Shown here piece by piece: positions 28,824 through 37,286 of a DNA stretch of 64,000 bases. The translations under genes and the position numbers were made by a program. How positions within the stretch are numbered: position 1 is the stretch's first letter; the number at the start of each line of letters is the position of its first letter. The notes beneath the pieces are model-generated. The model saw nothing but the letters and a program-made list of their open reading frames with translations. It made no database searches and was not told where the DNA came from. The DNA is from Edwardsiella piscicida (GTDB lineage Bacteria > Pseudomonadota > Gammaproteobacteria > Enterobacterales > Enterobacteriaceae). Where the stretch lies: the NCBI RefSeq assembly GCF_001896205.1, contig NZ_MPNU01000001.1, forward strand, positions 111,044 to 175,043, in the 5' to 3' direction.

Positions 28824-30098
28824 TCAGTGACTCCGTAGTGGCAGGTAGGGTAATAGCAGCTGCAGCAGACGCTGGAGAGCACCCTGATTCTGATGCAGTA
28901 CCTCGACGGCGTGGCGGCCATACCATAGGCGGTAGTCCTCATCGGTCAGGAGGGTCGAGACCTCGTTGACCAGCGCATCGCCGTCCGCCACGCTGATCAA
29001 GCCGTCGGCCTGATGCAGCTTGGCACAAATGTCCTTGAAGTTAAAGGTATGGGGACCCATCAGCACCGGGATGGCGTGTGCGGCCGGCTCTAAAGGGTTA
29101 TGTCCGCCGCGCTCGATCAGGCTGCCGCCGACAAAGGCCAGATCGGCGATCCCATACAGCAGCATCAGCTCGCCCATGCTATCGCCGATCACCACCTGGG
29201 TCTGCGGCGTCGGGATTTCACCGCCGCTGCGCATCAGGTAGGTGAACCCCTCTTTTTGCGTCAGCAGCTCGGTTTCTTTAAAGCGTTCGGGGTGGCGGGG
29301 AACCAGGATCAGCAGCAGGTCGGGAAACTGGGCCAGCAGGCGACGGTGAGCCTGCAGAATGATGGCCTCCTCGCCTTGGTGGGTGCTGGCGGCGATCCAC
29401 ACCTTCCGGTGGGGAGCCCACTGGCGGCGCAGCGTGACGGCGCGGGCGGCCAGCTCTGGCGTGACCGAGATATCAAATTTAATGCTACCGGTGACGGCCA
29501 GCTGGCTACGCTTGAGCCCCAGCGCGATGAAGCGTTCACCATCCTCTTGGTTTTGCGCGGCGATCAGGGTGACTTTACGCAGCAGACGGCGCATAAATCC
29601 GCCCAGTTTGCCGTAGCCTTTGGCTGAGCGAGCAGAGAGGCGCGCATTGGCGATCACCAGCGGGATCTGGCGCTGATGCAGAGCAGAAATCATGTTGGGC
29701 CACAGTTCGGTCTCCATCACGATCACCAGTTTGGGGCGCACCGTGTTCAGAAAGCGCCGCATGGCGCCGGGGAGATCGTACGGTAGATAGACGTGATGCA
29801 CATCGTTACCAAAGGCCGACATGACTCGCTCTGAGCCGGTCGGCGTCATGGTGGTTACCGTGATGGGCAGCGTTGGATAGCGGTGGCGCAGCGCCCGCAC
29901 CAGCGGAACCGCAGCCAGCGTTTCGCCGACGGATACCGAGTGCAGCAGAATTCCACCCGGCGCAACCTTATTACGGCAGAATCCATAGCGTTCTCCCCAG
30001 CGTTTGCGGTAGGCGGGGGCTTTGCGGCTACGCAGCAGCAGTCTGAGCCAGATCAGGGGCTGAATAATATAAAGCAGTACGGTATATAACGATTCCAA
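28824..30098 (-). CDS. waaA: 3-deoxy-D-manno-octulosonic acid (Kdo) transferase WaaA
   Basis: A roughly 424-residue GT30 enzyme that adds two Kdo residues to lipid IVA. An N-terminal membrane anchor ([18 protein letters not shown]) is followed by [19 protein letters not shown] with the catalytic Glu, [21 protein letters not shown], and C-terminal [19 protein letters not shown]. The E. coli protein aligned from MLELLYTALLY places the start at TTG 30098; the only upstream ATG (30143) would add 15 residues. Neither has a strong ribosome site. Separated from wabH by a 170-base gap containing a hairpin. Confidence 0.94.
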   Translation of the reverse strand: MESLYTVLLYIIQPLIWLRLLLRSRKAPAYRKRWGERYGFCRNKVAPGGILLHSVSVGETLAAVPLVRALRHRYPTLPITVTTMTPTGSERVMSAFGNDVHHVYLPYDLPGAMRRFLNTVRPKLVIVMETELWPNMISALHQRQIPLVIANARLSARSAKGYGKLGGFMRRLLRKVTLIAAQNQEDGERFIALGLKRSQLAVTGSIKFDISVTPELAARAVTLRRQWAPHRKVWIAASTHQGEEAIILQAHRRLLAQFPDLLLILVPRHPERFKETELLTQKEGFTYLMRSGGEIPTPQTQVVIGDSMGELMLLYGIADLAFVGGSLIERGGHNPLEPAAHAIPVLMGPHTFNFKDICAKLHQADGLISVADGDALVNEVSTLLTDEDYRLWYGRHAVEVLHQNQGALQRLLQLLLPYLPLRSH

Positions 30099-30241
30099 GC
30101 TTGTATCCGTTATTTTTAGTATCGGCGGGCAAATTCTAAGCATTTCACAGCGCTAATGCCATTATTTTACCGATTTTCCCAGAATTTACATATTAATGCG
30201 GCCAGTGAGAATGCATGCCGCATTACGATCGCGAGGTGATA

Positions 30242-30261
30242 CGGGTAGCGCTAGCTACCCG
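30242..30261. repeat. Hairpin downstream of wabH
   Basis: CGGGTAGC / GCTACCCG with a GCTA loop, about ten bases after the wabH stop. No T-run follows on the minus strand, so it may protect or process the transcript rather than end it. Confidence 0.5.
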
Positions 30262-30271
30262 CGTCGGGCTA

Positions 30272-31366
30272 TCAGGCTTTTCCGAGCTGGCGATAGCGCG
30301 TGCAAACGGCGGCGACGCCATATTGCTGCAGCTGTGTATCGTCGATAGCGGGGGGATGGCGATAAATATCCTGCAGGGTCTGTGCCAGAGAGGCTGCATC
30401 TGGGCGGCACAGGCCGCGCGCCAGATCGCCCGTCATGATTTCGGCTGGCCCACCGGGACAGCGCGTGCTAACCACGGCGGTACCCAGCGTAAGCGCCTCG
30501 ACCAGTACATTGCCAAAGCCCTCACTGTCGGAGCTGACGACCAGGAGCCTGGCATGACGGATCCAGGGGTAGGGATTGGCTTGAAACCCGGCAAAATGTA
30601 CCCGCTCCGCCACGTTAAGGGTTTTGGCCAATGCTCGCAGCGTGTGCTCCTGTTCTGGGCTGCCCTGCCCCAGTAGCACCAACGGTGCGCTAAGCCCGCT
30701 TTGCGCATAGGCCTCAAGCAGACGATCGTGCCGCTTGGCCGGATGGAAGCGCCCGACGTGGATCAGGTAGTCTTGCCCCTCCAGCGGACAGGGGGCATCG
30801 GCCGCGCGGCGAATAGCTTCGAGATCAAAGGGATTGGGAATGGTCTGTAGCTGCGCCGGCGTAACGTTGAACTGCTGGCAGAGATCCTCCCCCACGGCGT
30901 GAGAGACGGCGACGATTTGACGGCCCTGATAGATACGGCGGATCTTTTCACGCTTCAGCCAGCGGCTGAAGCCATGGCGATGTCCCAGATAGGAGGTGGA
31001 GAAGACGCCGTGCAGACAGAACCAGAGGTTATGGTCTCGCAGCAGGTGACTGCGGGCGACGATGCGATCGGTCTTGTGCAGGTTGGAGAGGACCAGATCA
31101 TAGCGCCCCTTCTGCTCCGCGCTGGCGATCGCCTCATCCAGCTGACGGGCCCGGCGCGACAGCTCACTCAGCTTGCGCCAAGGGGCGCGGCAGGTATCGC
31201 GGATGACGCGGTAGTCAAGGCCGTCAGGCAACGGGTAATGGCAGACATCGCGCAGGGAGAACAGGGAGACGCTGTCACCCTGGGCCAAAAAATACTGTGC
31301 CAGCGTCAATACGACCTTTTCGGCCCCCCCGCCCGGGAGACCGTCGATAATCATTAAAATTCGCAT
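30272..31366 (-). CDS. wabH: Core LPS glycosyltransferase (GT4), WabH-like
   Basis: A 364-residue GT-B enzyme of family GT4. The N-terminal nucleotide-sugar site begins MRILMIIDGLPGGGAEKVVLTLA. The C-terminal donor domain has YLIHVGRFHPAKRHDRLLEA, SSDSEGFGNVLVEALTLGTAVVSTRCPGGPAEI with the E-x7-E element. In Klebsiella WabH transfers GlcNAc to the core galacturonic acid. The position between wabG and waaA matches that locus, and a deacetylase for the next step lies nearby. The exact sugar is inferred from context. Confidence 0.82.
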   Translation of the reverse strand: MRILMIIDGLPGGGAEKVVLTLAQYFLAQGDSVSLFSLRDVCHYPLPDGLDYRVIRDTCRAPWRKLSELSRRARQLDEAIASAEQKGRYDLVLSNLHKTDRIVARSHLLRDHNLWFCLHGVFSTSYLGHRHGFSRWLKREKIRRIYQGRQIVAVSHAVGEDLCQQFNVTPAQLQTIPNPFDLEAIRRAADAPCPLEGQDYLIHVGRFHPAKRHDRLLEAYAQSGLSAPLVLLGQGSPEQEHTLRALAKTLNVAERVHFAGFQANPYPWIRHARLLVVSSDSEGFGNVLVEALTLGTAVVSTRCPGGPAEIMTGDLARGLCRPDAASLAQTLQDIYRHPPAIDDTQLQQYGVAAVCTRYRQLGKA

Positions 31367-31369
31367 AGT

Positions 31370-32497
31370 TTACTTCACCAGTTGTCGGTACAGCCCAATA
31401 AGCTGCGCGGAAAGGCGCTCGGCGGTGCATTCCATAATACGCTCCCGGGCTAACTTGCCTGCGTGAGAGCCCAGCGCCTGAGCGGGTAGCGCCATGGCCG
31501 CATCGCGTAGCGCGGCAATATCCAGCGCATCGCAAACGTAGCCGTTATCGCCGCTGCGGATAAACTCGGCACCGCCGCAGCCTGTGCTGGTGATCACCGG
31601 CAGACCGCAGGCCATCGCCTCTAGAATCACGTTAGGGAAGGGATCGTACAGCGTTGGCAGCAGCAGCCCGTCGGCCATTTGGTAAAACGGCAGCGTTTCC
31701 GGCTGCACTCCCAGAAAGCGCACGCGCTGAGCGCAGCCCAGCGTATTTGCCAGCGCGCGGTAGCGGGCTTCTTCTTTATCTTTACCGACAACTAACAGGT
31801 AGCGCTCCGTGGGGGCGATCGCCTCTATCGCGGCCCGTAGCCCCTTGCGCTCAAAGCCTGAACCGACATAGATCAGGCAGGAGGCGCTCTGCGGTATTTG
31901 CCAGCGACGACGCAGTGCGGCGCGCTGCGCCTCATCCGGAGGCAGGAAGCGGTGGTGATCGATGGCATTGTAGATGACGTGGATTTTGCTTTCCGGCACG
32001 CCAAAGTCTGCGATGATCTCCTGTTTAATCATGTCCGCGTTACAGATAACGGCGCGCAGCTCAGGCGCCTGATACATGGCCTGCTCTGCGTTCATGACAT
32101 AGCGATGATAGCGATCGTGCCACAGCATGCGGGCTTTCCAGCCGGGAAGGATCCGCGCGCGCTGCGTCAGCCAGCGCTGATGTACGCCGTCGCCGGCGCG
32201 ATAGAGATCGCAGCCGGGGATACGCTCGTGGCTCTGTACGAGATCGAAGCGCTGTTGCTGCCAAAGCGTGCGGGCCGCATGGGCAAAGCCACGCTCGCGG
32301 CTGATGCGCCCCCATTTCCAGGGATTACACAGGTGGATATGCCAGGCTGGTTTGACGGGGCCCTGCCACTGACGCGTGATAACGTTCAGCTCAATGTCAT
32401 GGCTGTCCAGCGCCTCCAGCGCCCGTGAGACAAAGCGCTCTGCGCCGCCGTCGGGGCGGTATTTTTGCCGGACTAATGCCAATCTGAATTGGGTCAT
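31370..32497 (-). CDS. wabG: Core LPS galacturonosyltransferase (GT4), WabG-like
   Basis: A 375-residue GT4 enzyme. FRLALVRQKYRPDGGAERFV, SHERIPGCDLYRAGDGVH, NADMIKQEIIADFGVP, IYVGSGFERKGLRAAIEA, PTLYDPFPNVILEAMACGLPVITS are the features of WabG of Klebsiella and Serratia, which adds GalA to heptose II, rather than of the E. coli glucosyltransferase WaaG. Its ATG overlaps the waaQ stop (ATGA) and wabH follows after three bases, so waaQ-wabG-wabH are co-translated. Confidence 0.88.
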   Translation of the reverse strand: MTQFRLALVRQKYRPDGGAERFVSRALEALDSHDIELNVITRQWQGPVKPAWHIHLCNPWKWGRISRERGFAHAARTLWQQQRFDLVQSHERIPGCDLYRAGDGVHQRWLTQRARILPGWKARMLWHDRYHRYVMNAEQAMYQAPELRAVICNADMIKQEIIADFGVPESKIHVIYNAIDHHRFLPPDEAQRAALRRRWQIPQSASCLIYVGSGFERKGLRAAIEAIAPTERYLLVVGKDKEEARYRALANTLGCAQRVRFLGVQPETLPFYQMADGLLLPTLYDPFPNVILEAMACGLPVITSTGCGGAEFIRSGDNGYVCDALDIAALRDAAMALPAQALGSHAGKLARERIMECTAERLSAQLIGLYRQLVK

Positions 32498-33570
32498 TCA
32501 AGTAACCTCTTTGCCGCCGCGATCACTGCGCTGCTGGGGATTAAATCGAGGTAACGCTCCGCTGTTTGGGTATCGATAGCATCCGGATCGGGGAGGGTGC
32601 CAAAATCGCCGGCCCAGATAACATCGCCGCGGGCCTGCCATGGGCGCCAAAAGACGAGCTTTGAGGGGCCAAACAATGCGACAAGCGGCGTCTGTAGCGC
32701 AGCGGCCATATGCATGGGAACGGAGTCTACGCCGATAAATAGGCGGGCATGATCAATAATGGCCGCCAGCTGGCGCAGCGTTAGCTGTCCTGCCAAGCTG
32801 GTCACCAGCGCCGTTGGACACCCCTGCATAATGGCATCGATCATCGCTCGTTCTCGAGCATCCGGCCCGGAGGTGAGCAAAATAGGGTAGCCCGCCTGAG
32901 AGAGAGCATTAATGACCTCGCTCATGCGCGCCTCTTGCCAGCACTTAAAGAACCAGCGAGAGGTCGGCTGAATGACAACGTATCCCGCCTGCCATGCCGT
33001 AGGAATGAGCGCGCTTGCGCTTTGCCAATCCTGCTCGCTATATCCCATGGTGACGCGGCTATCGTCATCGGCGAGCCCGAGCGGCGCCAGAATCGAGAGG
33101 TTTTGCTCTACGGTATGCTGCTTTCCGTGCTCTGCCGTACTGGCGAGATGTGTATGGCTGGTTCGCCAGAGCGGGTGACGGCGCTTGGTAAAGTCAAACC
33201 CGATACGCACCGGTGCGGCGCTCAGCGCCGTGACGATGGCGCTGCGCCACTGATCGGCGAGGTTGACGACCAGATCGTATCGCTGCGCGCGCAGCGTACG
33301 CAGCAGGCGCCACTCTTGGCTTAGCTGATGGCGCACGCCCTGTTTTTTCCACTGACGATCAATGCAATAGAGCTGATGGATATCCTGATTAGCCGACAAC
33401 ATATCCCGGGTTTCTGCATACAACAGAACGTCTATCTGCGCCGAGGGATAGTGCCGTTTCAGCGTGCTGATAACCGGCGTGACCAAGAGCATATCGCCGT
33501 GGTGGCGTAGCTTGATCACCAAAATACGCTGCGGAGAAAACGCGGCGGGGAGCGTCGAATTGGATACCAT
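32494..33570 (-). CDS. waaQ: LPS core heptosyltransferase III WaaQ
   Basis: A 358-residue GT9 enzyme that adds heptose III to heptose II. QRILVIKLRHHGDMLLVTPVISTLK, the repeated LRAQRYDLVVNLADQWRSA segment, IGFDFTKRRHPLWRTSHTH, IGVDSVPMHMAAALQTPLVALFGPS are characteristic. First gene of the waaQ-wabG-wabH block, divergent from the deacetylase gene across a 130-base interval. Confidence 0.93.
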   Translation of the reverse strand: MVSNSTLPAAFSPQRILVIKLRHHGDMLLVTPVISTLKRHYPSAQIDVLLYAETRDMLSANQDIHQLYCIDRQWKKQGVRHQLSQEWRLLRTLRAQRYDLVVNLADQWRSAIVTALSAAPVRIGFDFTKRRHPLWRTSHTHLASTAEHGKQHTVEQNLSILAPLGLADDDSRVTMGYSEQDWQSASALIPTAWQAGYVVIQPTSRWFFKCWQEARMSEVINALSQAGYPILLTSGPDARERAMIDAIMQGCPTALVTSLAGQLTLRQLAAIIDHARLFIGVDSVPMHMAAALQTPLVALFGPSKLVFWRPWQARGDVIWAGDFGTLPDPDAIDTQTAERYLDLIPSSAVIAAAKRLLE

Positions 33571-33630
33571 TCTTTTGCCTTTGACTGCGGTTGACGCTCG
33601 ATTTTAGAGGATTAGCGGGGCGGGGAGAAG

Positions 33631-33641
33631 CGTGGTAGCGG
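33631..33641 (+). promoter_or_regulatory. Candidate ops (RfaH recruitment) element
   Basis: CGTGGTAGCGG matches the ops consensus GGCGGTAGCGT at eight of eleven positions, including the whole GGTAGCG core, and is followed by a T-rich stretch. It is on the plus strand, 62 bases before the deacetylase start. TGGTAG (33633-33638) also pairs with CTACCA (33658-33663). ops sites are typical of LPS and capsule loci. Confidence 0.4.
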
Positions 33642-33702
33642 TTTTATATTAATTGTTCTACCATGGACAAAAGAATGGGCTTTAAGAAGAAGACGTATCA
33701 GT

Positions 33703-34674
33703 ATGAGCCATCCTGCATTTATCATTACCATCGACACCGAAGGCGATAATCTGTGGCAAAACCACGATCGGATTACGACAGAGAATGCCCGCTATTTGCC
33801 TCGATTCCAGCAGCTGTGTGAGAAATATGGTTTTAAGCCGGTCTATCTGACCAATTATGAAATGGCCAGCGATCCGGTTTATGTTGAATTCGCCCAGGAT
33901 GTGATCGCCCGGGGATGCGGTGAGGTAGGGATGCACCTGCATGCTTGGAATAGTCCGCCGGAGATCCCGCTGACGGATAATGACTGGGCCAATAAACCTT
34001 ATCTAATTGAATATCCTGCTGAGGTAATCCAACAAAAAGTGGATTACATGACGCACCTGCTGGAGGATACCTTCCAGACAAAAATGGTGAGCCATCGCGC
34101 GGGTCGCTGGGCGATGAATGCCTTTTATTTGCAGCTGCTGTTGGCGCATGGTTATCAGGTCGATTGCTCGGTCACGCCGCGCGTTGATTGGCGTGGTGCC
34201 CGCGGTGCGCCGCAGGGAAACGGCGGTAGTGACTACAGCGGCTATCCGGATAACGCCTATTTTGTGGACGCCGATGATTTACGCCGTGAGGGCACCTCCA
34301 CGCTGTTGGAAGTGCCGATGAGTACCCGGTTGAAGCATGCTCCGCTGTTTAATCACCTGCGCGGTGCCTATGATCGCCTACGGGGTAAGCGGCGTCCGGC
34401 GTCGGTTCAGTGGCTGCGTCCGCGCGGTGGCAACCTGCAGGAGATGCAGCGGGTAGCGGAGTATCACCTATCCCAAGGGCGTGATTATGTAGAGTTTATG
34501 CTGCACTCCTCTGAATTTATGCCCGGAGGAAGCCCGACATTTCGCAATGAGCAGGATATCGAGCGGCTGTATCACGATCTGGAGGCGTTGTTTGACTGGC
34601 TGGCGCCTCAGGTGACGGGGCAGACGCTGGCGGAGTATTATCAGATAAAACGTGGTCAGCGTCCGGCGATGTAA
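33703..34674 (+). CDS. wabN: Polysaccharide deacetylase, WabN-like (core GlcNAc deacetylase)
   Basis: A 323-residue NodB-like carbohydrate deacetylase. Motif 1 is FIITIDTEGDN with the catalytic and metal Asp. EVGMHLHAW gives the metal-binding HxH-like motif, and SHRAGRWAMNAFY, LLEVPMS, YVEFMLHSSEFMPGGSPTF follow. In Klebsiella WabN converts the GlcNAc added by WabH to GlcN in the outer core, and wabH is 2.3 kb away. It is the only right-reading gene in the locus, sits between the two left-reading blocks, and its 3' end is overlapped by the frame of the convergent glycosyltransferase. The symbol is an inference from family and context. Confidence 0.8.
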   Translation: MSHPAFIITIDTEGDNLWQNHDRITTENARYLPRFQQLCEKYGFKPVYLTNYEMASDPVYVEFAQDVIARGCGEVGMHLHAWNSPPEIPLTDNDWANKPYLIEYPAEVIQQKVDYMTHLLEDTFQTKMVSHRAGRWAMNAFYLQLLLAHGYQVDCSVTPRVDWRGARGAPQGNGGSDYSGYPDNAYFVDADDLRREGTSTLLEVPMSTRLKHAPLFNHLRGAYDRLRGKRRPASVQWLRPRGGNLQEMQRVAEYHLSQGRDYVEFMLHSSEFMPGGSPTFRNEQDIERLYHDLEALFDWLAPQVTGQTLAEYYQIKRGQRPAM

Positions 34675-36009
34675 TTTCGTTTGGGCGCATGCGAAGACGC
34701 TGTATTGCAGGGGGGGAGACGAATGTCTTCCCCCTTTGTTTTTTAACGAACGATAGGCGTTAGTCGTGCGGGCGGGGGGCGCCAGCGTGAGCAGACGTTG
34801 ACATAGCGCCTGCGCGAGGTCGTTAAAACGTCGGCTGGCGGCGGCGTATTCGCGGGCGCCGTCGCTCAATTGTTGGTAGGTTTCCGGGTTGTTATAGAGA
34901 TCTTCAATGCTATCCGCGAGCTGCTCGGGTGACAGGATTAACGGCGGGGTTAGTCGATCCTGCACCGGGTCGTAGACCAACGGTGAAAAATCGGTGGAGG
35001 CGGCGCTGATGTGGGCATACTGCTCGACCGAGAGCGTCGGGGTGAGGCAGAGACCGGTCTGCTGGTGGCGAACGGTTTCCGGCAGACCATCGATATTACT
35101 GGTGATCGTCGGGATCCCATAGGTTCCAGCCTCTAGCGCGGTGAGCGATGCGGTTTCATGCATGGAGGGGCAGATGTAGAGATCCAGCTTGGCGTAAAAT
35201 GCCTCCATATCAGAGACAAAGCCTAATAATGTCGTTTCTTTTTCCACGCCAAGCGCCGTGCGTAGATGCTGTAGATAGTCCGCCTCCTTGCCTTCTCCCG
35301 CGATATAGCAATGATGCGGTATGCCACGCTGCTGTAGTACCTGGGACGTCAGCAGCAGCAGTCCGAGACACTTGAGCGGCACCCATCGTCCTGCGCTGCC
35401 AAAGATAATCGGTTGCCCGCGATGGCGCGCTGGCTTCGGCGTGGCGTGCGCCGGTAGGCTGCGTGGGGCATTTAGCTCCACGGCGATCGGCTGCGTGATA
35501 TGGTGTTTAAGCTCCAGCATACGTTTGCAGGCGTGAGATACAGCCAGGCAATGCGTCACCTGGGCAAAGAAACGCTGCGGTAGCGTCGGCGTGTGCTGAT
35601 ACCATGACATGCCGTGCTCATAGTAGACGACCGGGCAGCGTAGGTAGCGTGCTGTTCGTGAGCCGGAGAGATGCCATTCCGTAAATTGGTTCCAGATCAA
35701 TACAATATCCGGAGCAGAGTCCCGGATCAGCCGCAGTCGATTCCAGGCGCGAAAGAGCTTTGGGCGGTTGGGCAGGCTAAATGATCCACAGCGTTTAATC
35801 GTCTGGATGCTGACCTGCTGCAGGCCCTGTAGGCGTGGGCGCAGGGCGTTGGCAATACCGCTGTGCTCCATTATCAGCGTGTGTTGAATATGCGGATAGG
35901 CCTGCGTGGCATAGCGCAGAAAATCGCAAAACATGGTTTCAACGCCGCCCACTTTACGCAGGTCAATCAAGTGGATGAGACGGAATGTCTTAGCCTGGCT
36001 GTCAGTCAT
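34468..36009 (-). CDS. Core LPS glycosyltransferase (GT4) with aberrant C-terminal extension
   Basis: The first about 405 residues form a complete GT4 enzyme: FRLIHLIDLRKVGGVETMFCDFL at the N-terminus, VVYYEHGMSWY, CLAVSHACKRML, IIFGSAGRWVPLKCLG, and SMHETASLTALEAGTYGIPTITSNIDGLPE. The frame then continues about 105 residues with no family similarity, through the terminator of the convergent deacetylase gene and antisense to its last 207 bases. A run of six G at 34774-34779 lies at the transition. One base fewer there would end the protein at a stop at 34743-34745, giving about 421 residues, close to the 385-residue paralogue at 37287-38444. I therefore suspect a frameshift or a base-call error. 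Sugar specificity unknown. Confidence 0.75.
   Translation of the reverse strand: MTDSQAKTFRLIHLIDLRKVGGVETMFCDFLRYATQAYPHIQHTLIMEHSGIANALRPRLQGLQQVSIQTIKRCGSFSLPNRPKLFRAWNRLRLIRDSAPDIVLIWNQFTEWHLSGSRTARYLRCPVVYYEHGMSWYQHTPTLPQRFFAQVTHCLAVSHACKRMLELKHHITQPIAVELNAPRSLPAHATPKPARHRGQPIIFGSAGRWVPLKCLGLLLLTSQVLQQRGIPHHCYIAGEGKEADYLQHLRTALGVEKETTLLGFVSDMEAFYAKLDLYICPSMHETASLTALEAGTYGIPTITSNIDGLPETVRHQQTGLCLTPTLSVEQYAHISAASTDFSPLVYDPVQDRLTPPLILSPEQLADSIEDLYNNPETYQQLSDGAREYAAASRRFNDLAQALCQRLLTLAPPARTTNAYRSLKNKGGRHSSPPLQYSVFACAQTKLHRRTLTTFYLIILRQRLPRHLRRQPVKQRLQIVIQPLDILLIAKCRASSGHKFRGVQHKLYIITPLG
34711..34744 (+). terminator. Intrinsic terminator of the deacetylase gene
   Basis: GGGGGGAGAC / GTCTTCCCCC (one G-T pair) with a GAAT loop and a T-rich tail of ten bases, 36 bases after the stop codon. 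The convergent glycosyltransferase frame reads through it on the other strand. Confidence 0.88.
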
Positions 36010-36145
36010 TTATTAAGTGAAATTAATTAATAATGACGCCATGCTATCATTAAAAAAATGAAGAGTCTCGCATGCTTTTTGGGGCACAAAATTATGTTTG
36101 TGGCAAAGTGAGCAATAATAATAGCCTGTGGAGATAGTGCGTCTC

Positions 36146-36170
36146 CCCCTCTGGATATATCCAAGAGGGG
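36146..36170. repeat. Imperfect inverted repeat downstream of a core glycosyltransferase
   Basis: CCCCTCT-GGAT pairs with ATCC-A-AGAGGGG (one bulged A) about eight bases after the stop of the left-reading gene at 36177. No T-run on the minus strand. The surrounding 167-base gap is AT-rich and shows no gene. Confidence 0.4.
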
Positions 36171-36176
36171 AAGCGA

Positions 36177-37283
36177 TTATTGGTGCAGCGTCGCCTGGTA
36201 GAATTTAACCATCTCTTTGATCATATAATCAAAAGTCATATATTGCAGCGCGTGTTGATAGGCGTTTTCACGGAGCTGCGCGCGTAGCGGGGGTTGTTCA
36301 ATCAGTCGACAGACGGCGTCCGCCAACGCCTTTGCATCATGGGGAGGGCAGAGCAGACCGGTTTGCTCGTGGGCGATCATTTCCGGCAGTCCCCCGGTCG
36401 TCGTTGCGACGACATTTTTCTTCATCAAAAAGGCTTGGGAAACTAAACGAGTCTGCGCCTCTGTAGCGACCGAGGCGACGACAACAATATCTGCAATAGC
36501 CAGATAGTTCTCAATATCATTATGGTAGCCGAGAAAACGGATCTGTTTATCGACATAGGGCTGTGCGAGCTCAAGAACCTGTCGTTTAAAGTCCGCGGTC
36601 TGGCTTGTGGCCTCGCCAACCTGGATGCAGGTGATTGGTACTCCTTTATCCAGCAGTTGCTTACATGCTTCCACATAATAGTTTTGCCCTTTATCAGGGC
36701 GGATCATCCCGATATTCGCGATAACCAGGCTATCGGCAGCGATGCCCAGACGGGCCCGTAGCTGCTGTGCATCGTGCTCGGGGGAGAAGCGCTGCGGATC
36801 GACGCCAGCGGGAGCAACCAGCGTTTTATCTTTATTCGGGATCCCCTGCGTCTCCAGCATCTCCTGGATTTTTTTTGCTGTAGTAATAATGCCGTGGTTA
36901 CCATGGCGCCATACCAATCCATGGAGTCCGCTCATTTTTATTGGGTCGGTGACATGACGAGAGCGGATAACTTTGACACCGGTAAGCAGCTTGACCAATG
37001 CGCCATAGACGGCGTCCCGGCTTCCATGACAATCAAGAATATCGATGCGCTGAGCACGGATAAATTTTAATAATGGCGCCAATGTCTTGGGATGAACGGA
37101 ACCTCGTACGCGAATCGCAAACGTTGGCAGATTTTTCTCCTGGGCTTTAGCCAGGATGGCCGAGCCTGGGCGGGCAATGATCCAGGTCGGATAGCCGTTT
37201 TGGTTTAGCCATTCAGCCTGCTCTACGATCCGTAGCTCTTGACCACCCCAGTCCATGGAGGTTTCAAAGTGGGCGATATTCAT
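36177..37283 (-). CDS. Core LPS glycosyltransferase (GT4)
   Basis: A 368-residue GT4 enzyme of moderate G+C. MNIAHFETSMDWGGQELRIVEQAEWL, KVIRSRHVTDPI, VAPAGVDPQRFSPEHD, IANIGMIRPDKGQNYYVEA (donor domain start) and VASVATEAQTRLVSQAFLMKKNVVATTTGGLPEMI are the recognisable parts. It starts three bases after the stop of the AT-rich glycosyltransferase upstream, in one operon from hldD. Sugar and linkage cannot be told from sequence; an outer-core step is likely. Confidence 0.85.
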   Translation of the reverse strand: MNIAHFETSMDWGGQELRIVEQAEWLNQNGYPTWIIARPGSAILAKAQEKNLPTFAIRVRGSVHPKTLAPLLKFIRAQRIDILDCHGSRDAVYGALVKLLTGVKVIRSRHVTDPIKMSGLHGLVWRHGNHGIITTAKKIQEMLETQGIPNKDKTLVAPAGVDPQRFSPEHDAQQLRARLGIAADSLVIANIGMIRPDKGQNYYVEACKQLLDKGVPITCIQVGEATSQTADFKRQVLELAQPYVDKQIRFLGYHNDIENYLAIADIVVVASVATEAQTRLVSQAFLMKKNVVATTTGGLPEMIAHEQTGLLCPPHDAKALADAVCRLIEQPPLRAQLRENAYQHALQYMTFDYMIKEMVKFYQATLHQ

Positions 37284-37286
37284 TAT

